A stretch of 39,031 nt of DNA from Deltaproteobacteria bacterium (GTDB lineage: Bacteria > Myxococcota_A > UBA9160 > JAFDDA01), in the NCBI GenBank assembly GCA_019311105.1, contig JAFDDA010000019.1:1-39031 (forward strand). The letters run 5' to 3'. The notes beneath the pieces are model-generated. The model saw only the letters and a program-made list of their open reading frames with translations, was not told the DNA's origin and did not search any database. Shown here piece by piece: positions 33,436 to 39,031 of this stretch. Numbering within the stretch: the first letter of the stretch is position 1; each line of letters opens with the position of its first letter. A program made the translations under genes and the position numbers.

Positions 33436-33603
33436 GCCGTGCGCAGCCGGCTCCGCTTCCCGTGGTCGCGACGCGCTCGACCCATCAACCCGTTGCGCAG
33501 CCTCGTAATAGAGGGTGGGGCCTTCTGCCGCTGGCGGTGTGGCATAGTTTCTCATCACCGCCCGCGATCGACGAGGCCCGTTCTCCTCCACGCGCGCTGC
33601 CAG

Positions 33604-33624
33604 GCGCGGAGATACCTTCCGCGC
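33604..33624. repeat. Inverted repeat between two sigma-54 sites (candidate activator site)
   Basis: GCGCGGA (33604-33610) and TCCGCGC (33618-33624) are perfect inverted copies with a 7-bp spacer. The repeat lies about 170 bp upstream of the minus-strand and 65 bp upstream of the plus-strand sigma-54 site, a usual location for enhancer-binding protein sites. In GC-rich DNA a chance repeat is possible. Otherwise the 381-bp gap between PhyH and the COQ4-like gene contains no credible gene. Confidence 0.35.
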
Positions 33625-33687
33625 GTCAGCCAGGATGTCGAATCACTCAGCCGTACCCGGTCCCCTTCCGAGACGCGGCACTCCGCG

Positions 33688-33702
33688 TGGCATGTCTCCT
33701 GC
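33688..33702 (+). promoter_or_regulatory. Predicted sigma-54 promoter of the COQ4-like gene
   Basis: TGGCATGTCTCCTGC has the invariant GG and GC with 10-bp spacing and two deviations from consensus. The predicted start near 33714 lies 52 nt before the ATG at 33766, with a GGAGGAG ribosome site in between. It diverges from the promoter at 33421-33435. Confidence 0.5.
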
Positions 33703-33765
33703 ATCGGCTTCACCCCATCCTGACGCGCTGCCGGCGAGGGCACACCGCGGGGAGGAGCGAACCAG

Positions 33766-34488
33766 ATGGCTACACGCAATCGGATCCGGATCGGCGAGGC
33801 GCGCCGCGCCATGCGCAAGCTGCTCGCCAACCCAGACGACACCGCGCAGGCGTTCCGGGTGATCGCCGCCCTCTCGGGCGGCTCGGGCGGGCGGCTGTTC
33901 CAGCGCTTTCGCCAATCGCCGGGCGGGGCGAAGATCCTCGCCGAGAAGCGCCATCTGTTCGATGTACTGAACGACGTCGAGGGGCTCCGCGCGATGCCCG
34001 CCGGCTCGCTGGGCGCAGCCATCGCCGAATTCTACGATGGCGAGCAGCTGTCGGCGCAGGGCCTCGCGGACGCGAGCCAAGCAGCCTTCGGTGGCGCCGG
34101 CTCCCGCATCGACGACTCCGACCCCGACGCCGAGCTGTTCGGCACGCGGCTCCGCGACCTTCACGACGTCTTCCACGTCGTTACGGGTTACGGGCGCGAC
34201 CTCCGGGGCGAGGCCGCGGTGCTGGCCTTCACCGTCCCTCAGACGCGGAACCCGGGGATCGCATACCTCGTCCTCACCGTGCTGCGCCGCGCGGGTCCGC
34301 GCTCGCCGCTCGGACAGCTGATCCGTCAGGCATTCGGCCGCGGTCGTCGTTCGGCCTGGCTGGTGGACCAGGACTGGGAGTCGCTGTTGCCCAAGCCGAT
34401 CGAATCGGTCCGCGAGCAGCTGGGGCTGGGTGCTCCGCCGGCCTACGAACAGGTGCGCTCGGCCGGTGCGCCGCCGCTACCGAGCTGA
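33766..34488 (+). CDS. COQ4-family protein
   Basis: Protein of 240 aa. His133, Asp134, His137 and Glu149 form the family zinc motif HDxxH-x11-E (LHDVFHVVTGYGRDLRGE). The hydrophobic segment following it (PGIAYLVLTVLRR) also fits. Eukaryotic Coq4 takes part in coenzyme Q biosynthesis, where it has been linked to removal and hydroxylation of the ring C1 carboxylate. Bacterial homologues are little studied and may act on other lipophilic aromatics. GGAGGAG lies 8 nt before the ATG. It diverges from the PhyH/diiron operon and shares its control region. Confidence 0.87.
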   Translation: MATRNRIRIGEARRAMRKLLANPDDTAQAFRVIAALSGGSGGRLFQRFRQSPGGAKILAEKRHLFDVLNDVEGLRAMPAGSLGAAIAEFYDGEQLSAQGLADASQAAFGGAGSRIDDSDPDAELFGTRLRDLHDVFHVVTGYGRDLRGEAAVLAFTVPQTRNPGIAYLVLTVLRRAGPRSPLGQLIRQAFGRGRRSAWLVDQDWESLLPKPIESVREQLGLGAPPAYEQVRSAGAPPLPS

Positions 34489-34560
34489 CCGCGCGACGAA
34501 GCCCCCCTCCGGCTACGGGCTCGCATGCCGGCCCGTGCAGCGCCAAGATCGGGCTATGCA

Positions 34561-34592
34561 GACGGTATAGTCGAGTGTAATAATATATCGTC
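34561..34592. promoter_or_regulatory. AT-rich promoter region with imperfect inverted repeat
   Basis: GACGGTATA (34561-34569) and TATATCGTC (34584-34592) are inverted copies with one mismatch and a 14-bp spacer. The intervening and flanking bases are unusually AT-rich (TAATAATATAT), consistent with the promoter and operator of the SDR gene starting at 34631. Confidence 0.45.
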
Positions 34593-34630
34593 CTGTATCA
34601 AAGCCCCGCGGAGGGGCCGAGGAGTGCGTG

Positions 34631-35500
34631 ATGAAGGAGCTGCGGGGTCGGGTGGCGGTGGTGACGGGTGGCGCGAGTGGCATCGGACGCGCGCTCGCGA
34701 AGGCGCTGTTGGGCGAGGGCATGAAGGTCGTGCTCGCCGATGTCGAGGAGCCGGCACTGAAGGCGGCTGCCGAGGCGCTATCGGCCGAGGGCGAGGTCAG
34801 TCCGTTCGTGACCGACGTGACCCGCGCCGAAGCGCTTCATGCGCTCGCCGACCATACGTGGGCGACGTTCGGCGGCTGCCACCTGCTGTGCAACAACGCG
34901 GGGGTCAGCGTCGCGAACCTGAACGTCTGGGAGACCACGCCGAACGATTGGAGCTGGGTCCACGGCGTCAACGTCCACGGCGTCCTGCACGGCATCCAGG
35001 CCTTCGTGCCGCGCATGATCGAGGCCGGCGAAGAGGGACTCGTGCTCAATACCTCGTCGGGCGACGGCGGCATCGCGCCTTACGCGAGCCAGTCCGTCTA
35101 CGCGGCCAGCAAGGCTGCCGTATCGATCCTGACCGAATGCCTCGATGCACAGCTCGCTGCGGATACGCAGCTCCGCGCGGCGATCTTCTATCCCTCGGGC
35201 GGCATGCTCAAGACCGGGATCTGGACGACGCGCCGCAACCGACCCGCGGCGCTCGCCCGTGAAAAGCCCGTGCCCGAGGGGTCCGAGACGACCTTCGACG
35301 AGTTCATGGGGATGATGAAGAACATCGGCGTCGAGCTGCCGGTTCAGGATCTGGACGAGCTGGCAAGCCATGCCGTTGCAGGCATCCAGAGCGGCGAGTT
35401 CGTGATCATGATCGGCCGCGACAGGATGGAGGCCCAGCTCGTCGAGCGGGCCCAGAAGCTCGCACGCGGCGAGAACCCGACGGGCCTGATCCCCGGATAG
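34631..35500 (+). CDS. SDR-family oxidoreductase
   Basis: NAD(P)-dependent short-chain dehydrogenase of 289 aa. The cofactor motif TGGASGIG is at 12-19, NNAG at 88-91, and the catalytic Ser143, Tyr157 and Lys161 (YAASK) are all present. A C-terminal extension after residue 190 (about 100 aa) is longer than in the classical family and may shape the substrate pocket. ATG 34631 is preferred over the adjacent GTG at 34628 because GAGGAG lies 7 nt upstream. It has its own AT-rich promoter region. It would oxidise or reduce an alcohol/ketone, possibly a steroid or terpenoid; no substrate is shown. Confidence 0.92.
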   Translation: MKELRGRVAVVTGGASGIGRALAKALLGEGMKVVLADVEEPALKAAAEALSAEGEVSPFVTDVTRAEALHALADHTWATFGGCHLLCNNAGVSVANLNVWETTPNDWSWVHGVNVHGVLHGIQAFVPRMIEAGEEGLVLNTSSGDGGIAPYASQSVYAASKAAVSILTECLDAQLAADTQLRAAIFYPSGGMLKTGIWTTRRNRPAALAREKPVPEGSETTFDEFMGMMKNIGVELPVQDLDELASHAVAGIQSGEFVIMIGRDRMEAQLVERAQKLARGENPTGLIPG

Positions 35501-35720
35501 GTGGAACGAGCGGCCCCGTCGGCTCGATCAGCCTTCGACGCGAAGCGCTCGTCCATGCGCTCGTCCCAGCTCGGGGAGGCCCGCGCATGACGAGGCGCGG
35601 CGGGTTCGGGCGGCTGGCCAGCAGACGCATGACCCGTTTCACCAGCTCGCTCGAGTCGGGTTGGAGGTCGACGCCGAGCTCCGTCCCTTCATCGTGGTGC
35701 GCCTCTGCATGGACATGTGG

Positions 35721-35738
35721 TTAGACTACGCAGTCGAA
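35721..35738. promoter_or_regulatory. Short inverted repeat upstream of the globin gene
   Basis: TTAGACT (35721-35727) and AGTCGAA (35732-35738) are inverted copies with one mismatch and a 4-bp spacer, 58 bp before the globin ATG. Apart from this, the 295-bp gap after the SDR has only a basic minus-strand frame (about 35406-35690) that cannot be assigned. Confidence 0.3.
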
Positions 35739-35795
35739 TTCTTCTGGCGGGTGGTCGGCCGCGAACGCCGCTCACTCTGATGCGTTGGAGCTGAC

Positions 35796-36221
35796 ATGGT
35801 CGCTGATCGGGAACTCGTGCTGCAGAACTTCGAGACACTCGCGGAAAACGAGGTTGTGCTCTCCGACCGGATCTACGACCTGCTCTTCGAAGCGCACCCT
35901 GAGCTGTTGGAGCTGTTCAGCGCGAAACACTCGGCCGGGGGACGGCAGATGGTACGCGAGACCTTGATGTACGCCGTCGATCACGTGAACGGGGAGACGT
36001 GGGTCGCCATGAACCTCGCGTCGCTCGGGGCGAAGCACGTGGAGTACGAGGTCACCGAAGTCATGTACGAGTGGCTGATCGACGCGATGATCGACGCCAT
36101 GGCGGAGGTTTCGGGTTCGACCTGGACGGCCGAGCTTGGCGCGAGCTGGCGAGACGTTCTCCGATACCTGGCCGACCTGATGATCGCGGAACTTCCACCG
36201 GGGAAGCAGATCGGGCGTTAG
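35796..36221 (+). CDS. Single-domain globin
   Basis: Haem globin of 141 aa with the classical 3-over-3 pattern. HPELLELF places Phe41 at CD1, and LASLGAKHVEYEV gives proximal His81 (F8). Trp110 and Trp118 in the last helices are typical. It is similar in size to Vitreoscilla-type bacterial haemoglobin and lacks the reductase domain of flavohaemoglobin. It may bind or sense O2 or NO. GGAG lies 6 nt before the ATG. The window therefore has two different globins, this and the truncated form at 23116. Confidence 0.88.
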   Translation: MVADRELVLQNFETLAENEVVLSDRIYDLLFEAHPELLELFSAKHSAGGRQMVRETLMYAVDHVNGETWVAMNLASLGAKHVEYEVTEVMYEWLIDAMIDAMAEVSGSTWTAELGASWRDVLRYLADLMIAELPPGKQIGR

Positions 36222-36352
36222 ATCCGAGCCGCGCGGTGAAGTCACACACTCGCCCGGCTATGGAGCGAACACGAAGAATCCGGATATCATCGCTGCCTCG
36301 TGTTCGGAAGCGCTCCCCTGCGCATCCGGAACCAGAATTGGAGGAACCGAAG

Positions 36353-37003
36353 TTGGCGCGAGTAGCCGTTGTTCTCTCTGGGTGCGGATACCTCGATGGT
36401 GCAGAGATCCACGAAAGCGTGATCACCCTGCTGGCCCTGGATCGGGCCGGCGCGGAGGTCGAGTGCCTGGCCCCGGACCGCGCCCAGCGCGACGTCGTGG
36501 ACCATCGCAACGGGGAAGCCATTCCCGGCGCCGAGCGCAACGTCCTGGTCGAGTCGGCACGCATCGCTCGTGGCGAGATCCGCGACGTGGCCGAGGCGCG
36601 CGTCGTCGACTACGACGCCGTGATCCTGCCTGGAGGCTTCGGTGCGGCCAAGAACCTGTCGAGCTTCGCGGTGGACGGGCCGGAGTGCAGCATCGACCCC
36701 GGCGTCGAGCGACTGCTGCGGGATGCGCATGAGGCCGGCAAGCCGATCGGTCTCGTCTGTATCGCCCCCGCCATCGGGGCGAAGCTCTTCCCGGACGTGG
36801 AGCTGACGATCGGGACGGACCCGGAGACGGCGGGGGCCCTGGAGAAGATGGGCGCCCACCACAAGAGCTGCCCGGTCGATGCATTCGTCTGTGACGACCA
36901 GGCACGGGTCGTCAGTTGTCCCGCCTACATGCTCGGGCCGGGCATCAAGGACGTTGCGGTCGGGATCGAGAAGCTGGTGGCTGAGGTGCTGCGGCTAGCC
37001 TGA
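36353..37003 (+). CDS. elbB: ElbB, isoprenoid-biosynthesis-associated DJ-1/GATase-fold protein
   Basis: Protein of 216 aa, the same length as E. coli ElbB (217). ARVAVVLSGCGYLDGAEIHE at the N terminus, ILPGGFGAAKNLSSFA near 91-106 and LVCIAPA with nucleophile Cys136 are characteristic. ElbB has glyoxalase-like activity and was found to raise lycopene yield; its physiological role is unclear. The start is TTG at 36353 with GGAGG at 36340-36344, 8 nt upstream; the frame has no suitable ATG and upstream residues are not conserved. It precedes pqqC by 30 bp on the same strand. Confidence 0.92.
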   Translation: MARVAVVLSGCGYLDGAEIHESVITLLALDRAGAEVECLAPDRAQRDVVDHRNGEAIPGAERNVLVESARIARGEIRDVAEARVVDYDAVILPGGFGAAKNLSSFAVDGPECSIDPGVERLLRDAHEAGKPIGLVCIAPAIGAKLFPDVELTIGTDPETAGALEKMGAHHKSCPVDAFVCDDQARVVSCPAYMLGPGIKDVAVGIEKLVAEVLRLA

Positions 37004-37033
37004 ACGGCCGCGGGGCCGAGCGAGGGGGAGACG

Positions 37034-37774
37034 ATGACCGAGGGTGCCGTCGCAGCGGCCTGGAGCCGCGAAGAGTTCGAGCGCGAGCTGCGCTCGATGG
37101 AGCGCTTCTATCACATCCACCACGAGTTCCACGAGCGGATGGATTCCGGAACGCTCGATCGCGAAGCCATCCAGGGCTGGGTCGCCAACCGCTTCTACTA
37201 TCAGGTCAACATCCCGCGGAAGGACGCCGCGATCATGGCCAACTGCCCGGACCGTGAGGTCCGACGCCTCTGGGTGCAGCGCATCCTCGACCACGATGGC
37301 CGCGATGACGAGGGTGGAATCGAGGCCTGGCTCCAGCTCGGAGAGGCGGTGGGACTGACGCGCGAGGAGCTGTGGTCGCACGAACATCTGCTGCCGGGGG
37401 TCCGCTTCGCCGTCGAGGCCTACCTGAACTTCGCGCGCCATGCCCCTTGGCAGGAGGCGGCGAGCTCGTCGCTCACGGAGCTTTTCGCGCCGGTCATCCA
37501 CCAACGTCGCATCGACAACTGGCCCGAGCACTACCCGTGGATCAAGCCGGAAGGCTACCGCTACTTCCGGCGCAGGCTGGGCGAGGCGCGCCGCGACGTG
37601 GAGCACGGCCTCGAGCTGACTCTCGATTTCTACCGAACCCGCGAGCAGCAGGATCGGATGATCGAGATCCTGCGCTTCAAGCTCGACCTCTTGTGGGCCA
37701 TGTGCGACGCAATGTGGCTGGCCTACGTCGAGAAGCGGCCCCCCTACCACGGCGCACCGCTCGCCGAGGATTAG
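37034..37774 (+). CDS. pqqC: PqqC, pyrroloquinoline-quinone synthase
   Basis: Cofactor-free oxidase of 246 aa that performs the final ring closure and oxidation in PQQ synthesis. Signature segments include YHIHHEFH (about 26-33), [14 protein letters not shown] (52-65), DHDG (86-89), YRYFRRRL (175-182) and RFKLDLLW (214-221), which hold the substrate-binding His, Tyr, Arg and Lys residues of the Klebsiella enzyme. None of pqqA, B, D or E is present, so the rest of the pathway must be elsewhere or the protein is a PqqC-like oxidase of another substrate. A GAGGGGGAGACG leader precedes the ATG. It follows elbB by 30 bp. Confidence 0.92.
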   Translation: MTEGAVAAAWSREEFERELRSMERFYHIHHEFHERMDSGTLDREAIQGWVANRFYYQVNIPRKDAAIMANCPDREVRRLWVQRILDHDGRDDEGGIEAWLQLGEAVGLTREELWSHEHLLPGVRFAVEAYLNFARHAPWQEAASSSLTELFAPVIHQRRIDNWPEHYPWIKPEGYRYFRRRLGEARRDVEHGLELTLDFYRTREQQDRMIEILRFKLDLLWAMCDAMWLAYVEKRPPYHGAPLAED

Positions 37775-37791
37775 CCCTCCCGGACCTTCCT

Positions 37792-39012
37792 CTATCCGTC
37801 GCGGCGGAGGTCGCTCTTCTTCGGGCCAATGCGCGCCGCGATGGGCGCGAGCTTCTCGGCGTCCAGATTGTAGAACTCCAATGAGTTGCCACTGAGCTGG
37901 GCGGTGATCTCGTCTTCGGAAAGGCCGGCCATGGCCTTCACCATCTGGTCGTGCGTGTTCGGCCAACTTCCCTCGGGATGCGGGTAGTCGCTGCCCCACA
38001 TGATGCACTCGCCGCCGATCACTTTGGCGAGCTGGCCGTCCCCGGGTGACATGCACGCAGCGCCCAGCCGGATGTTGCGGCGGAAGTAGTCGCTCGGCTT
38101 CATCGAGAGGTGACTCGTGTAGTCACCGAGCTTCTGGGCCTGGGGCGTCACCTCGTAACGCACATCGAGCAGGCGCATGAAGTCCGGGACCCAATCGATG
38201 GCACCCTCGACGATCGCCATCTTGAGCTTCGGGTAGCGCTCGAAGACACCCCCCCAGATCATGAAGGTGGCCGTGCGGCTGACCCACCAGACCACCTCGG
38301 AGAGATAGGCGCCCATGGCCCCGGTGGGTGGCGTTCGTTCTCCGCTCGCGATCTCCGACACGGGGCCGAAGTACTCCTCGATCGGCGACGGGCCGATGTG
38401 GAAGTGGATCGGCATGTCGAGGTCCTGACAGATCTCCCAGAGCGGGTCGTACTTCGGGTAATGGTAGGCCGGCAGCTTTCCCCACATGGGGGGAAGGATG
38501 ATCCCCCGGAGCCCGTTCTCGTGGGCGAGGCGGACCTCCCGGACGGCCTGCTCCACGTCCCATAGTGCGGGTATGCACGCCAATCCGATCCTGCGCTCGG
38601 GCGCCATCTCCACCAGCTCGGTCACCCAACGGTTGTGGGCGTGACAGCCCGCCCACTGGAGCTCCGGCACGACGCCGCCGGTCGGCATGGCGAAGCCGCC
38701 GCCGAAGGGGGGCGCATTCTGCTCGGTGATGCCGTCGGGGAAGATGACCTCCACGGCGACCCCGTCGCCGTCCATCACCTTCTTGCGTTCCCCGTCATCC
38801 CAGGCGCCGGTGAGCGCTTTCTCGTGGCCTTTGCGCCACTCGGCGTTGATGTCGTCGATCAGGAAGCTCTGCTCCATCGTCTTCGTCATCTTGATCTGGA
38901 TCGGAAGCGCGTGGTCGAAGGCGTCACGGTACTTCGGATCCACGTAGCTTCTGTACTGCTCGGGCGGCAGCCCGGCGTGACAATCCGATGAGATCACGAG
39001 ATAGCGGTCCAT
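37792..39012 (-). CDS. Amidohydrolase-2 family metal-dependent hydrolase (copy 2)
   Basis: TIM-barrel hydrolase of 406 aa. The metal motif SSDCHAG (8-14) supplies D-x-H, HFHIGPSP a later His, and MWGSDYPHPEGSWP the C-terminal Asp. The same architecture occurs in the protein at 21879, but with clear divergence, so they are paralogues with separate substrates. ATG 39012 is chosen since AAGGAG lies 9 nt upstream; an in-frame TTG at 39030 at the window edge overlaps that site. It could act as a decarboxylase or hydrolase of a ring-cleavage product. It converges on pqqC, and upstream context is cut off by the window end. Confidence 0.91.
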   Translation of the reverse strand: MDRYLVISSDCHAGLPPEQYRSYVDPKYRDAFDHALPIQIKMTKTMEQSFLIDDINAEWRKGHEKALTGAWDDGERKKVMDGDGVAVEVIFPDGITEQNAPPFGGGFAMPTGGVVPELQWAGCHAHNRWVTELVEMAPERRIGLACIPALWDVEQAVREVRLAHENGLRGIILPPMWGKLPAYHYPKYDPLWEICQDLDMPIHFHIGPSPIEEYFGPVSEIASGERTPPTGAMGAYLSEVVWWVSRTATFMIWGGVFERYPKLKMAIVEGAIDWVPDFMRLLDVRYEVTPQAQKLGDYTSHLSMKPSDYFRRNIRLGAACMSPGDGQLAKVIGGECIMWGSDYPHPEGSWPNTHDQMVKAMAGLSEDEITAQLSGNSLEFYNLDAEKLAPIAARIGPKKSDLRRDG

Positions 39013-39031
39013 TTGGATCTGCTCCTTCAAT

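Noticed and set aside
32535-33591. Longer PhyH start at 33591
   Set aside because: The extra 69 residues are Ala/Arg-rich, precede the known fold start and span the sigma-54 promoter.
1-39031. CRISPR arrays, insertion sequences, phage genes and intrinsic terminators
   Set aside because: No regularly spaced direct repeats, transposase or integrase motifs, or GC hairpins followed by T-tracts were found on reading both strands.

Overview
This is a GC-rich, densely packed bacterial chromosome segment of about 39 kb. It is dominated by acyl-CoA, steroid/isoprenoid-like and oxygen-dependent catabolism. It mixes families common in actinobacterial lipid and sterol degradation (a fused double acyl-CoA dehydrogenase of the FadE34 type, CYP125-like P450s, an F420-type LLM oxidoreductase, an HSD17B4-like SDR) with features that argue for a proteobacterial or deltaproteobacterial-type lineage (consensus sigma-54 promoters, NnrU, ElbB, COQ4). 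An uncultivated Myxococcota/Binatota/Desulfobacterota-like organism fits best; this is an inference from gene content only. No rRNA, tRNA, CRISPR array, integrase or intact insertion sequence was seen.

Region 1 (1-15.6 kb) is an acyl-CoA/side-chain oxidation region. The minus strand carries an alpha/beta hydrolase, an SDR and a thiolase. Facing away from them is a six-gene plus-strand operon: P450, MaoC dehydratase, three crotonases and an LLM flavin enzyme. A minus-strand fused acyl-CoA dehydrogenase then diverges from a GntR regulator, a second P450 and an MFS permease. Both divergent promoter regions carry nearly the same 16-bp AT-rich motif (3606-3621 and 12109-12124), suggesting that one regulator, perhaps the GntR protein, ties the two units together.

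Region 2 (15.6-27 kb) is mixed accessory metabolism. It begins with a stretch lacking a clear gene that ends in a GC-rich hairpin element. Then come a DUF123 GIY-YIG protein, an NTF2-like protein, a YCII protein and a fatty acid desaturase. A VOC dioxygenase is divergent from a TetR plus MhpA-like hydroxylase, separated by a striking nested palindrome. A minus-strand series follows: Baeyer-Villiger-type monooxygenase, NnrU, truncated haemoglobin and amidohydrolase, preceded by a sigma-54 site. A second desaturase closes the region.

Region 3 (27-34.5 kb) is the most unusual. A ferritin-like diiron protein and its TetR regulator, with a perfect palindromic operator, converge on a compact six-gene minus-strand operon. 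That operon starts at a perfect-consensus sigma-54 promoter and encodes a PhyH dioxygenase, a VOC protein, a PhyH C-terminal remnant, a 140-aa SCP2-like protein, a diiron-fold protein that has lost every metal ligand, and its intact diiron paralogue. It looks like an alpha/beta diiron oxygenase with a small accessory protein, analogous to but distinct from bacterial multicomponent monooxygenases. A divergent sigma-54-like site drives a COQ4-family gene.

Region 4 (34.6-39 kb) holds an SDR, a single-domain globin, ElbB (TTG start), a solitary PqqC and a second amidohydrolase.
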